Shown here piece after piece: positions 24,294-37,800 of a DNA stretch of 64,000 nucleotides. Within the stretch, counting starts at the first letter, position 1. The number at the start of each line of letters is the position of its first letter. The stretch lies in assembly GCA_002221725.1 (NCBI GenBank), contig NJFT01000036.1:179489-243488 (forward strand), read 5' to 3'. The notes under the pieces were generated by a model. The model was given only the letters and a program-made list of their open reading frames with translations, was not told the origin of the DNA and searched no databases. The position numbers were made by a program, and so were the translations under genes. The stretch is from Scedosporium boydii (Eukaryota; Ascomycota; Sordariomycetes; Microascales; Microascaceae).

Positions 24294-27200
24294 ATTCTTC
24301 AACTTCTATAGCTATACTAAGCTTAAACTAAGATCATACTACTAAAAATCACTAGATATACTATAGCTAGAGAGGCTACCCCTAAAAAATAAACATTATC
24401 TAAACTCTCTAAGCTCTTAGACATATTAAAGATAGACAATTTAAATAAATATAATAATTAGTTATAGATTATATAGTAAATACCTTCTATAGGAGGGACT
24501 AAATATATATATTTACTTATAAAGGATAAGTTAAGAGCTAAAAATTAGGAGCTATAAAAGGAGATCGAGTAGATGTAAAGTAGAGAAGATCTACTCTAAA
24601 AACTAGTTAAAAATAAGCTTAACTTAAACAAAATATCATATATAGCTCCTAGGGGCCTAGCCTATATTATAAAGCCCCTTATATAGAAACTTACTATTAT
24701 AGAGGTTTAGGACTAGAAGCTTATAATCTAGGAAAGTAATTAAATAGTTAAGAAAAAGGTAGACTAGTAGACCTATATCTAATAAACTCTATAGAAGGTT
24801 AGTAATAATCTTTACTCTAAATAGAGAACTTATATTAACTAATTAAGTATAGAAAAGGTTACCTTAGAAGACCTATTTACTTTTATAGAAAGGTTATACT
24901 ATAACTCTAAGTAGTATATATTTAAAGTTTAGTTTAAGTTAAAAAACTTATAATAGTTAAGTAGATACCCTATTAAATTCGCTATAGAATAGTAAAGACT
25001 CTATAGTACTATTAGAGAACCTCTAAAAAAAGGAAATAATATAGATATATTTAACTTATAGAAATACTTTAATAAACCCCTAGGTAATATAGTTAAAACT
25101 TTCCTTAAGATAATTACTAACTATAAGGAGGTCTTATTAGAAGCTTATATATAGTAGCTATAAATAGAGTAATACTATATTAAATAAATAGAAAAATAGA
25201 AGAAGAATATAAAGTAAGATAAAGCTAACTTAACCTATAGTAACCCTTAATACCCTTACTAAAAGCAATTAAGCTCTAGCTAACTACTTTATAAATAAGC
25301 AAGGGACTAAGAAGAGGTATTAAGCTAATCTAGCTAAGGAAAATTATAAGATTCTTAGAATAGAGATATTAGGAGATAATATATATAAGGTATAGGGAGG
25401 CTAAGTACTAACTATATCACCTACTTTAATTATAATAAAAAAGGCTACTATAAGTAAGATTATAAAGAACTAGCTATAAGAAGTATAGTAAGTATACTTA
25501 ACTTTAATAACTAGTTAAAATACCTATAAGACCTTAATATAAATAAGTTAGGAAATAAATCTATATAGTAAGATATCTAACTTAGCTTACTATAGTAGAA
25601 AAACTACCCTAGTTAAGCCTATTTAGAAAATCCCTCTATATAGCTATATTAGCTAAGATAGGACTTTAAGAGAAGGATAGGAAGAAATAGGTTAAAATCA
25701 ATATAGACCTAGATACTAGAGTAGTAATAAATACTATATTAATAGATTTTATATAGTAATACTTACCTAAATATATATAAGAATTTAATAACCTAGGGCT
25801 ATCAAGTATTAATAGGAGACAGCTTAGAGCCTAAGGGGTATATAGGATCTAAATCAAATTAATAGATTATAGAAAGGAACTAAGAGATATTATAGTCCCC
25901 TATTTTAGATTAGAAAGGGGGGCAAATACCCTTAATATCCTAATTAGCTACCTAAGTATATAAGACCTAGGAATTATAGTAATAGTAGTAATAGATTACT
26001 AGTAGTTCAATATAGTAATAAATAAAAACACTACCTAATTTATAAAAATATTCCTATAAGAGGAGGGTGAACTTTATATTACTTATATAACTATTATCCT
26101 AAGTAAAAAGAATAAATAACTAAATAGTAATAGGGAGCTAATTAAGAGAAGCTTTAAAAGTAACCTTCTACTAGAATTAGAGAAGTTTAAAATCGTTTTT
26201 TTAAAATAAATAATAAAAGAATTACCTATACTTATAGGTATAGAATATATAATCAATACTATCAATAAGAAAAAGCTACTATATAAGCTAATCTTTACCC
26301 TAAAATAGAGTAAAAAGCTTAAGTAATATATTAAAGAAAGGCTAGAGAGTAGTTAGATCTTATATTCTATAAGCCTAGTAGGGGCGCTAATCCTATTTAT
26401 ATTAAAAAAGGATAGGGGACTACACCTCTATATTAACTATTAAAAATTAAACTATATTATAGTTAAAAATCAGTACCCTCTACCTCTAATTAGAGAGCTA
26501 CTCTTATAGCTATCTAATAGAAAGTTCTTCTTAAAGCTAGATATATAAGATACTTATTATAAGATTAAGATTAAAGACTCTAACTAATAGAAAATAGTAT
26601 TCTATACTAAGTATAGTCATTTTTAGTATATAGTAATACTATTTAGGCTTATAAACACCCTAGCTATATTTCAGGCCTATATTTACAAGGCCCTAATAGG
26701 ACTAGTAGATATATACTATATAGTTTACTTAGATGATATTCTAGTCTTCTTGAAAACTAGGGAGGAATATATATAAGACCTCCTAGCTATTATAAAATAA
26801 TTAGAGATAGCCTAGCTTTATCTTAAGGTATCTAAATACTAATTCTACTAAGATAAAGTAGAGTTCTTAGGATTCTAGATTAATTAGAATAGGATCTCTA
26901 TAAACCTAGAGTAAGTATAGGCTATATAAAAATAGCTAGAGCTTAAAAATTTTAAGGATATATAAATATTTCTTAGATTTATAAACTTTTATTATAAATT
27001 TATTACTAAGTACTTAGAAATAACTATACTAATAACTATACTATTAAAAGGGAGTAAGAAAGGTATTAAGAAGAGCTATTTTAAATAGCTACTAAAGGTA
27101 TAGAATACCTTCACTACCCTAAAAGATATTTTTAGTAGGGCCCTGATCCTTAGCTACTAGGACTAGGGGAGACCTATATAAATAGAGATAGATATATTAA

Positions 27201-28724
27201 TATATACTATCTTAAATATCTTATCTTAATTAGTTAATAGGAAATAGTACCTAATAGCTTTCTAGTTAAGGAAGCTAACTAAATACTAATAGGCTACAGG
27301 GTACTAGAAGCTACTAGCTATTATAAAGAGCCTAGAATATTAAAGATAATTCCTAGAAGGGGGGGACTTATTTAAGGTCCTTACTAACTACTAGGTACTA
27401 AGAGGTATTATATAGGTATTAGTATATAATCTAAGGAGGTAACTAGCTAGATAGGTCTATTATCTATCTATATTCGACTTTAAAATTAAATATAGACCTA
27501 GGAAGATAAATCTTATAGACTTATTATTAAAGTAACCTAATTATATATTAGGAGAGCTTAAATACTAAGAGGTTATAGAAGAGCTTACAACTAAGCTTAG
27601 GCTAGGGAAGGGGCCTAGAGCTAAAGGAGGGTTAGAAGTATATCTAATAGACCTTATCCTAACTATAAACTAGAAAGTCTACTTTATAGGAGAGCTACTA
27701 AGTACTCTAAAATACTAGGTATATAAAGCTATACTAAAGGTAAAAGTAAGAGAGACCTATATTAGAGGAGAGTATAGGAAATATATAAGTACTATTTAAG
27801 ATCCTATAGCTAATAGAAATCCTAGCTACTAGGTATAAGTAGCTATCTCTAAGGGTTAAGTAGTAATAATAAGCTATATAGTAAAATATAAATATAGTAT
27901 ATACTAGCTAAGAGTAGAAGCTAGCTAGTATATAGTAGTAATTACAAGGGGGCAAGCTAAGACCTCCAGCCTAGGGGGATAGCTAAGAAAAGCTATAGAG
28001 ACTACTTACTAATTAGATAGTAATAGTCTAGAGCTATTAGCTAGAGCTAGGATATTAGCTTATAACTAATAAATCCTATATTTAGTTATAAGAAAGATTA
28101 TAAAGAACAAAATAGTATTTTCTTTAATAACTAGTACTAAGTTCTAGAAGACTATATACTAATTACAATAGCTAGATCTTAACTATAAAAAACTTATTAA
28201 TAGTCTATAAGATATTAATATAAAGAATAGATATTACTTAGCTTTAGATAGGATTCTATTCTATAAGGGCTATCTAGTAATCCCTAAAGAGAGTTCCTTA
28301 AAAGTAGAGTTACTATATAAATACTATAATGACCTATAAATAGGCTATATAGGTGTAAACTAGATACTAGACTTACTAAAATATAAATTCCACTAGGCTA
28401 ATATATACTTAAATGTCTAGGACTATATATATACTTATAACTAGTATTAGTATATAAGTAGACTATATTATAAGTAGTATAGTATTCTCTAACCTCTACT
28501 AATTCCTAAGTACCCTTTTTAAGAAATTAGCCTAGATTTTATTATAGGACTTCTAGATAGTATCTACTTAGATAGAGAGCTATATAATTTAATACTTATA
28601 ATATTATATTAATTTACCTAGATAGTAGTTCTAATCTCTATAAAGAAAACAATAATAGTTATAGAGCTAGTAATATTATTATACTAGGAAGTTAAATGTT
28701 ACTTTAGTATTTTTAAAGGTATTT

Positions 28725-29220
28725 TGTCGGAGCCGGGCAGCACAACCAACAACACAAACAAGACTGTGCCGCCCACTCGAGAGAATAGTCAGGAGTGGCT
28801 GAGAGCCACACCGCAAAGAAGAAATGGTCCAATGGTTGTCGGAATGGTCTGATAGTCAAGTAGGACGTCGAGAAGTGGATGATCAGTTAGAATCTACATC
28901 GTAGGACATCACATCCAAAGAAGAGAAGAGAAATGTAAAGATAGGAAAAGAAGTAATATTGAGAAAAGAATAGTAAAGAACGTCTACCACAACAACGCTC
29001 TAGCCAACAGGAAACAACTAATCGCTCCCAATCGCGATGCTGTCCTTCGCCTGCTTCTGCGCCGTCCTTGCCTTGTCTAAGAACTAGTCTATGAAAAATG
29101 GGGGGCCATCATCCTTTTATGTGTAAGTGAGGTTCGGATGTGTAGCACATCGGGCTTCCGGTGGCGGCACCGATCAGCAATGTGGCGGCGCCGCCGCCAG
29201 TCGCCCTATACACCAACACA
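28725..29220 (+). repeat. solo LTR family B inside element III integrase
   Basis: About 496 bp from TGTCGGAGCCGGGCAGC to CACCAACACA, GC-rich and hardly mutated. GTATT lies on both sides (28719-28723, 29221-29225), leaving one extra T before TG on the left. The integrase frame of element III stops at FKGI and resumes with TSN.DSLFIS, proving insertion. The last 65 bases are shared with the family C element at 39922-40415. Confidence 0.85.
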
Positions 29221-30129
29221 GTATTACTAGTAATTAAGATAGCTTATTCATAAGCACCTTCTAATTAGAACTCTATCTAGCCCTAAATATAAAGAAGTAA
29301 ATCTTAATAGCCTAGTACCCTTAAATAGATAGAGCTAATAAGTACTCCTACTCTATAATTGTAAAGTATTTAAGGGTATATACTAACTAACCTCCCTATT
29401 ACTAGTTAAGGAAGACTAAGAAGATAGAATTTACTATAAATAATATAGTAAATGTAATATTAAAGGTATCTTTATTTAAAGCCTTATATAAGTATTACCT
29501 ATATTATATTAAATATATTATAGACTAGTTAGAAAAGGTCTAGGAAGTTAAGGAATATTTAACTTACTTAGTAGTAATAAGGAAAGTAATAGAGTATTAC
29601 TAGTAGAGAGTAAGTACTAAATATATATATATATATAACTAGAGGTATATTTTAATAAGTTTTAATATTAGCTAAGTTATAAGACTATTAATAGAAAATT
29701 TCTATTTTAAAGTAGATAAGAGAAAAATTATATTAACTTACCTCTAAATAATTATAGTTAAGAAGATAGGGATATAGGCTTATTAAGTAGAACTACTAAA
29801 ATATTATAGCTAAGTATATAATATCTTCTATATATTATTACTAGAGCCTTAGTATAATAGGGTAGAGGAGGGATATAGAGAAGATATACTCTCTAACCTA
29901 GAGGAACTAGAAGAATAGGCCTTAGAAAAAGTAGTTATATACTAATAAGTTAGAGATAAGAAGTAGTACCTTATAAAGTAGGAAGGCTAGCCTATAGAAT
30001 ATAATATATAGAAACTAGAAGAGTATCTAAAAAATGTATAGGAGGTAGTATAAAGATATTAAAAAAAGAAACTAAAGTCCTACTATAAGTAGGATAATTA
30101 ATAGAAAATAAAAAGATCGAATTCTATAA

Positions 30130-32232
30130 TAAAGAAGGTAATAAAATACTAACTAGTTAAAACTAAAACTAAAACTAAGTAACTTAGATATTCTTAAAGA
30201 ATAATATTAACTAAAAAGTAAACTATAAATTAAACTAAATATAAGGAAACTACTAATATAACTTAAAAAAAGAAAAAAAGAAATAACTAGATTATAGAAA
30301 TACCTAAGATATATTAATACTAATACTACTACCCTCTACTTTATCCTAACCTTTAGGCTTACTATTAAGATTAGTAATATAAATAATAGTATACTTATAG
30401 GGAGTAGGATACTTATATATAGAACTACTACTATTTATCTTATAATACTTCTAAGTAGGAGAATAGAGAGTAAGAATACTAGGACTAGCACCTCTATTAC
30501 TATTACTACTATTACTACTATTATTACTACTAGTACTACTAATAGTACCCTCATCTTCCTCCTCCAGGTCAGCACCCTCAAGAAGTTAGACCTAAGTACC
30601 TACATAAGTATAGGCATCGCGAATTTAGCGCCAAGCATCTAGCTAAGTTAAGATAAGTTTATATAAGATACAATAGTAATACTAAGGCTTTATATCCTTA
30701 ATAGTAAGTAAGCTAAGAATATATAAGATATCTTAAACTATACTAGCTTTATTAGTAGAAAAATAATTATAATTTAAAGAGATTATATCTATATCTATCT
30801 AGTAAACTTACTAGTAACTAGTCTATATCTTATTTTTCTTTAAATTAGCTTTACTTTTATTAACCTTAAGAAAAATACTATAAATATAAAATAAGTTATT
30901 AGGATAGTTAATAAAGGTAGTAAAACTATAAATAAAAGAAATTAAGACTTAGATAAAGTTAAAAATATTATAGAGATTATAAGGGTAGGGGTTATTATTA
31001 ATAAAAGTAATAGCTTTCTAGATTTCCTTAGAAGTCTTATAATAAGCCCTCTCTAACCTAATATAACTAAGGATAGTAAGATAGTATTAGATTTCTCAAA
31101 AGTTATAGTCTTAAACCTAGATAATAAAGTAGAGTTAGTTTAGAGAATATAATAGAAAGGAAGAAGTAAAGGGGAGTAAAATATATACTAGGCCCTAGGT
31201 AATAGTAATTATATTGAGGTAAAGCTAAGCCTATATAATAAGAAATATACCCTTATTTTAATTAGACTCTTTAGAGGGTATAATATAAATAATATTATCT
31301 ATAAAACCCTATAGAAGGAAATAGAGGCATTTAAATAGATTCTAATCTATAAGGAGCTTAGTATCTAGTTTATAATAATCTCTAACAGCCTATTAAGCTA
31401 TAATATCTACCTAAAATATTAAAACTTATTAACTAGCCCCTAGAAGTTTATTAGGAATCTAGAAGAATAGAGGATTAGTATAGTCTAGCTAGCTAAAGAG
31501 TAGAGATTTAAACTTTATAATAAGCTTTCTTATCTATATAGTAAAGGGTATAGATATAACTAGAGTCTATAGGGAAATAGAGAGTCTAAGTAAAATAATA
31601 ATAGCTTATAATATAATAAAAGTAAAACTAGATACTAAACCCTATAGGCTATTTAATCTTAGGATTATAAAAGATTAGTAAATTACCTTTAATAAAGTAA
31701 AGCTAAGATATAATCTTAGATAAGGAAATAATTATAAATATCTTATAAGGTAGTTAGTTTTTAGTAAGAAAATATTACTAATAAATTAAAAAGGGAAATA
31801 TATAATATCTTAAAAGAGAAATAGTTATTAGTATAAAATAGAAGATAATAATATATATAGAAAAGGAAAATTCTCTAGAAGAAATAGTATAATATAGTAA
31901 GATATTTATAATTAGTAGGTAACTTAACTAAGCCCTATAATAAAGAGCTAACTAAAATAATAAAGAACAAGTATACTACCTAATCAGAGACTAATTAGAA
32001 GCTATAAGGAGATAGAACAATAAATAAGGTAATAAAAATTTATACTATAATAATTACCCTAATAATAAATAATAAAGAGTTATATAATTATATACTAACA
32101 AAGTAAAATAATACTAACACTACAATACCTAGAATATATAAGGGAACAATTAGAGGACAGAGAGCATAATACTATCGGAGCCAAGAATAAAGCCTATCTA
32201 TAGGGACTGACAGATGGCCTTAGGGGGACAAT
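30130..32232 (-). other. extra 2.1-kb segment of element III with antisense coding relic
   Basis: Between the chromodomain and the 3' LTR lies about 2.1 kb that pol does not need. On the minus strand around 30700-30470 an open stretch reads LDAW, IRDAYTYVGT, then an acidic GADLEEEDEGTISS followed by a long Ser/Asn run, with only RIP-type stops. This looks like the end of an antisense-encoded protein. I do not recognise the family. The remaining 30.8-32.2 kb is too mutated to read. Confidence 0.4.
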
Positions 32233-32454
32233 TGTAAGGCATGAGCGAGAGCATACTGTGGCACAGGACTTGCCATCAGATGACTTAGCTGTGGAGCCTG
32301 GTCAGAGTGTGGTCGGAGACAAAAGGCGTTTCTCGCAGTAGATAAGTTATTCTAAGGGGCAAGTTGAAGTCTTAATTATCAATTGACTTTTGAAAAATAT
32401 ATACTTCTTAGTGACACTAGTCTTTCCTCGAGCTATATATAGTATATCCTTATA
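32233..32454 (+). repeat. 3' LTR of element III
   Basis: 222 bp, begins TGTAAGGCATGAGCGAGAG and ends ATCCTTATA, followed by TSD GCTAG. Less mutated than the 5' LTR. Confidence 0.88.
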
Positions 32455-33195
32455 GCTAGACTAAGAAAATAAACTAAAAGCTAGTTACTTATTTAAGGAA
32501 GATATATATAGATAAATCTAACTACTAAGTTAAAATATTACTTAAAGTAGAGTTTATATATAATAACTTTTTAAACTAGATTATTAAAATATCTCTTTTT
32601 AAAGTATTATATAGATACTATCTATATTATATTATATTAGTAATCTAATTAAAATAGATATAGATTAAAAAAGTAAAAGAGAAAATTAAATATCTTTGGA
32701 AAGTATAGAAATAGATAGTAGTCTAATAAGAGTTTACTATAAAAAATTAATAGTAACTATAATAAATATTAAATAGATATAAAGTTTAAGCTTAAGTAAT
32801 AAGTTATACTATCTATATAGAATTTCTCTTTTAAGGTAGTAGAGAAGAAGCTTATACTAATATATATTTAAGTACTAGTCCTTAAAAAGATAAATAGGAA
32901 TACTTATTATATAAGTCTATTAGAGAAGTATTAGAGACTATATAATATATTCTATATATCTCTCTTAAAGCCTTAGAAAAATAAAAGAAAAATAGATTTA
33001 ACTTATAAGTTACTAAACTTAGAGGACAACCTAGAAGAATAGAAAGTTAAAGAAGTTATAGATTATAAAGATAAGGGTGATAACTATTTTTATCTAGTAA
33101 AGTAAATAGGGTTCCTAGTAAAATAAAGTAGTTAGGAACCTATAAATAGGCTAGAGAATATTTATTAAGCTATTATTAAATATAAAAAGAAGGTA
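32455..33195 (+). mobile_element. gypsy element IV, integrase 3' part and chromodomain
   Basis: Continuation of the integrase interrupted at 24066. After the TSD the frame gives INxKLVTYLRKIYID, VEFIYNNFLN and ISLFKVLY, then a C-terminal chromodomain at about 33040-33190 (VKEVIDYKDKGDNYFYLVKW, with SSWEPINRL after it). This identifies element IV as a chromovirus. Its own 3' LTR was not found. Confidence 0.8.
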
Positions 33196-33776
33196 AAAGC
33201 TATAGTATATAAAACTAAATAATATATAAAATTTTAATTAAGCTTAATTAGAATATATATTATTTAAACTTTAAGTATCTTATTTATAAACTTATATAAA
33301 TACTAAAAATACTAGACTCTAATAGAATTTCTACTAGGCTTAGATAAAAGTACTTTATATTTTATATTCCTATATAGAAAAAAAATTCTAATACTTATCC
33401 TAATATATTTAAACTTACCTTATATATTCCTAGACTATATTAACTAGTTACTAAAATAACTTACTATATTTACTTTTTCTTTAAATTAAATTTATTATTT
33501 AATAGATATTTACTTTTCTTACTTAAATAACTTTTAATATAGAAAGGGCTTAAAATTAAAGTAAAATATAAGAACTTAGTATAAGAAGATAAGTACTAGA
33601 ATAATAATACTTTAAAAGTAAAGTAAAGTAAGAACCTAAAGTAGATTACTTAGAAGTAGCTTTAATATTAAAGCTTAGAAGAGTAACTAAAGTTAATAAA
33701 ATAGTAAGAAAGTTTATAAAAGAATCTATAATTATAAAAGTTAAAGGTATAGCTAGAAGCTTAAATAGTATAAAGC
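33196..33776. repeat. RIP-mutated DNA, probably 3' end of element IV
   Basis: AT-rich, stop-dense; no LTR end could be fixed. Confidence 0.4.
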
Positions 33777-33925
33777 TGTAACGATATACCTAGAAGTGGC
33801 TGGATTCCGCCGCGATTAAGAGGGTTCTTAAGTGAATGTAAGGGGCAGTTCCAGCTATGTGGCGCTGGAACTGACGGATCTTTTGGTCTATTGGGCTAAT
33901 TGTCACCCCTTGCAATTATCTTACA
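33777..33925 (+). mobile_element. 149-bp short TGTAA/TTACA element, copy c
   Basis: Begins TGTAACGATATACC, ends CAATTATCTTACA; perfect TSD AAAGC (33772-33776, 33926-33930). Nearly CpG-intact, unlike its surroundings; contains CAGTTCCAGC/GCTGGAACTG. Confidence 0.88.
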
Positions 33926-33930
33926 AAAGC

Positions 33931-34797
33931 TAGAGATAGGTAGCTATATAGCTAGAGAAGTAATAGTAAGCTATTTAGTAAGTTACTAAATATTTAGGAG
34001 ATTAGTAGCTTATTTCTTATTTAAAGAGCTAGAGATAAATAGTAGAATATATAAAGAAGTAATAGCTTTATTATCTTTATCTTTTAAAAAAATAAACCTA
34101 TCTATATTATTTTTAAGAGAAGTTAGCTAGGTAGAGAGAGAAGGAAGAGTAATTTTAATATAAGAGGAGAGAGTTAATTTAACTTTTTTAACTTTTTTAA
34201 CTTTTTTAATAATAAATTTTCTATTTTTATTATAAAGTCCTAGTTATTACTATTAGATAAATTCCTAGATAATATCTTAGTTTTCTACTTATATAGTAAA
34301 TTATTTAATAATATATATTAATACTTTACTAATAGGAAGATAGAGAAATAAAATCTTTATAATAATAAGCTATATTAGAGATATATTAATATAGTTTAAG
34401 AGAGTATATTTAGTAAAAGTAGAGACTTATTTACCTTTATAATAATAAAAACTATTAGTAGGTATAGCTTTAGTTCCCTTATTCTATATAAAGATATAGT
34501 TTTAAAGTAGATTAGAGAGCTTATAAAGGAGGTATTTTTAGTAATTAGAAATTTCTTATATTATAACTTTATTTATAAAGATAAGAAGATAACTATCTCT
34601 ATTTTAGATAGTAAAATACTAATATTTAAGTTAATATAAGGTCTCCTTTTAATTTTTAAGAAGCTAGATATCTTTAATTAATTAGAGATAGATATAATAG
34701 TTATTATTATTTAAAAGAGAAACTTATAAAAGTTTAAATATTAGAAGTTTAATTAAAAATAAGAAAGAGCTCTTAAACCTACTATAAGAAAAATACC
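33931..34797. repeat. RIP-mutated DNA, unassigned
   Basis: Stop-dense AT-rich sequence with no motif I can align. Confidence 0.4.
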
Positions 34798-34802
34798 TAT
34801 TA

Positions 34803-35252
34803 TATTACGTTCCTAACACTAGGGAACCGGTTGATCAATGGATATTAGGTAAGTACAGCGAGTGTCAGGGTCGTGGGAGCCTGTTAGTAGTAAACGAGGC
34901 GATCAAGCAGTATTTACAATGATATAATAGAAGTGCGTATATAAGTGTAGGTCGTAGTTGTGCTTATATTGACTACTGGAGAGTCTTGAAAGATAAACTA
35001 GATATATGGCGGAACCCGTAGTTTATATAACCGTTTCCCTTCCAAGCTCTCCAAGGTAATCGGAGTTGTTTATTCAGTGATCGGGAGTGATCGATAGACG
35101 ATCGGAGTGATCACAGCCGTGATCGCTGCCGATCATCGATTCCCTTCTCCGATCGTTTTTCTAGGCGCCGGGCACCTGTGGCCGGCTGCCCGCGCCTTTC
35201 GTTCTACCGTGCGTCACCGCTCCTGAGCCTGTATAAAGGTTGGCCCGTGACA
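34803..35252 (-). repeat. solo LTR family A
   Basis: 450 bp with TSD TATTA on both sides (34798-34802, 35253-35257). On the minus strand TGTCACGGGCC... to a TATTACG left end. Matches the element I LTR at 12657-13098 but is far less mutated, so it is a later insertion. Confidence 0.85.
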
Positions 35253-35595
35253 TATTATAGTAAATAGGTAGTAAGAAGACTAAGCTTTAAAAAGAGCCTA
35301 GTTACTAATAATTTTAATATTTTAAGTTAATAAAATAACTAACTTAAAAATACTATTACTTATTATTTTAATAAATATATATTCTATAAGATAATATTAG
35401 CTTAGAAAGTTATTGGAGAACTTTAAGATAAACTTACTTAAAAAATTATATATATAATATATAATAGCTTAGAAGAGACTATAATATAGAGAGAGAATCT
35501 AAAAAATAGTTAATTATTAGAGGGAATATAATTAGAGAAGATTATAAAAAAGAACTTATAATAATATAACCTTTATATATAGTCTAGTAATATAT

Positions 35596-35743
35596 TGTAA
35601 GATAATTGCAAGGGGTGACAATTAGCCCAATAGACTAAAAGATCCGTCAGTTCCAGCGCCACATAGCTGGAACTGCCCCTTACATTTACTTAAGAACCCT
35701 CTTAATCGCGGCGGAACCAGCCACTTCTAGGTATTTTATTACA
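35596..35743 (-). mobile_element. 148-bp short TGTAA/TTACA element, copy d
   Basis: Reverse orientation, begins TGTAAGATAATTGC, ends GTATTTTATTACA; perfect TSD TATAT (35591-35595, 35744-35748). Internal inverted repeat intact. Confidence 0.87.
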
Positions 35744-35748
35744 TATAT

Positions 35749-36884
35749 ATAGGAAGTTCTATTATTAAAGTAGATATAGATAATATAAAAGTTTATATAG
35801 AGAAGAGTAATATAGTAGATATAAGGTTTTAATTTAAGACTAAGTAGCTAAGTAAGCTCTTATTAAAAGGAAATAAAGATATTATCTTATAAAATAGTAA
35901 TTATATATAATACTTTCTATAAAAGATTAAATATTATAAAAAAAAAGAAGTAATAAGTTTTAAATAAAAGTTACTTATACTAGATAGAGATATAGTAAAA
36001 AATATAAGATAACTTTTTAAAATAAATATAATAATATAAGAAAAAATATAAGAAGAAGAATTTTTATAAAGATAAAGGGAAATAATTATATTTATATATA
36101 CTATAAAAATTTCCTATACTATCCTATTTTATAAGAAAAGGAATACTATTACTAATATAAACCTAAAAATAGCTTAGTAATTAAAGAAATCTTTTATAAT
36201 TATTATAAATATATTTTTATAATTATTATAAATATATTTTTATAATTATTATAAATATATTTTTATAATTATTATAAATATATTTTTATAATATAGAAAT
36301 ATATCTATATATAATAACCTAAAATAAAATTTTTCTATATAAGATAATAAAGAATTTTAAAGGAGGAAATATATATATAACTATATAAGAAGAGACTTAA
36401 TATAAAAGAAGCTACTAAAAAATAAAAAAATCTAAATAGAAACCTTATATAAAGAAAGATACTAAGAGAATTTTCTATAATATAAAGTCTAGAGAGAATA
36501 AATATTTTAATTAAGTTAATAAAAGATTTAGTTATAAAGGAAATATTATTAAAAAATAGATATTAAAGCTAGCCTTATATATAACTTTTAAACTACCTTA
36601 AAAATAAGTTAAAAAACTTATATTATATAATTTTTCCTTAGATAACTAGAAATAAGTTAAAATAAAGTTTTTTATAAAAAAAAAGAAATTAAAATTTTTC
36701 TTAGACTACCTAGGAGATAAGTAAAGATAAGTTTTTATAAGATTATAGATATAAAATTATCTTAAAGGTATTATTCTTTTTCTTAAATATTAAAAATAAT
36801 AAAGGTTTTTTACTAAAGATATTAGAAGCTACTTTAAATAAACTAAAAAGAAACTCTACTATAAAAACCTTTTATATAAAAGAC
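35749..36884. repeat. RIP-mutated DNA, unassigned, with a tandem repeat
   Basis: AT-rich relic DNA. It contains a short tandem array (separate entry). Long stretches 36300-36870 are A-rich on the plus strand with no alignable motif. Confidence 0.4.
36191..36295. repeat. AT-only 23-bp tandem repeat
   Basis: About four copies of a 23-base unit close to TTTTTATAATTATTATAAATATA. Each unit is partly palindromic. Not CRISPR: no spacers, and the host is a eukaryote. Confidence 0.8.
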
Positions 36885-37335
36885 TACCTAAAGTTCTAGA
36901 AGAGTAATATAAAGAGTACTACTATAGAAGACTTAGAATATATTTATAAGCAAGCTCTATAACTACTAAAAAATACTATAGAGTAAGTTATAGAAAAGTT
37001 TAATAAGAACTTTAAATATATTATAACTAGATTAAAAGTATTATTAGCTCTAAAGGAAAAAGTAATAAAAGCAACTAGCCTAGCTAAGAGCTAAGGGTAG
37101 AGTAATTATATAACTAGAAAATAGGCCTTAGATAGCTAAAGAAGTAGTAAAGCTTTTAAGGAATAAAAAAGGAAGCTTAGGAGTAATTTGAGATTATTTT
37201 CTAAGCTAAAATCTTACTAGTAATTCTATAATTAGAATCTATTGCTTCTATAATAGGACTCTAAATACTCTTTAACTTATAACTATATAAAGAAGCCTAT
37301 CTCTAACTAAGTTCTCTAGTTACCTCCGGATAATA
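36885..37335 (-). repeat. RIP-mutated inverted copy of family C element
   Basis: Reverse complement aligns with 39922-40345: the right end CCGGATAATA matches the TGTTACCCG start, and landmarks such as AAGCTTCCTT and AGCTTTACTACT follow in order. It abuts the integrase relic of element V at 37345. The last 65 bases of family C are not present here. Confidence 0.7.
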
Positions 37336-37800
37336 TTATTATATTTACTTTATAAAATTCTACTTAAAACTTACTTATAAAAAAGATATCTTAATTACTA
37401 ATAATATTAATAGATATCTTAAAATAGTATTTAATCTTTTTATAGAAGATATAAGTTAAATTTAGTATTTATAAAGGCTTTTTAGTAAAAATAAAATAGT
37501 AAACCTTTATATATCTATCTATAATAATAAAGATTATATCTACTATCTCTTTACTTAAAGTTTAACCTTCTAGTAACCCTATAATAAAATTAATACTAAT
37601 TTTTTAAAATAAGTACTCTAGTAAAAAAAGTAACTTAAGTAAGCTATATAGCTTATATTTTAAATATTATACTCCTTAGTATTCTAGCTATATTTTAATA
37701 TAAAAATAAATATCTACTTTTAAGTTCTCCTAATAGAACTTCTATCTTAGGAGTTTTACTATCCTAGAAGTCTTTATATAACTAATATAAAGATTATTAT

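Larger units (their letters stand above)
24072..32454 (+). mobile_element. Ty3/gypsy chromovirus III, 8.4 kb, nested
   Basis: 8,383 bp with 222-bp LTRs (24072-24293, 32233-32454) and perfect TSD GCTAG (24067-24071, 32455-32459). LTR ends are TGTAAGG..CCTTACA before RIP. Plus-strand order: gag zinc knuckle at 25422-25463 with all three Cys and the His changed to Tyr; protease relic DLDTR near 25700; reverse transcriptase with an intact YLDDILVF (YLDD at 26726-26737); integrase zinc region at about 28300-28480; core EISLDFIIG to FKGI, interrupted by a solo LTR at 28725-29220 and resuming DSLFISTFWLEL; chromodomain at about 29917-30070 (VRDKKQYLIK). A purine tract TTAGGGGGA precedes the 3' LTR. 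About 2.1 kb between chromodomain and 3' LTR is unusual and is listed separately. Inserted in the integrase of element IV, whose frame resumes exactly beyond the TSD. Confidence 0.9.

Noticed and set aside
36191..36295. CRISPR-like tandem array
   Set aside because: Contiguous AT-only repeats without spacers in a fungal genome.
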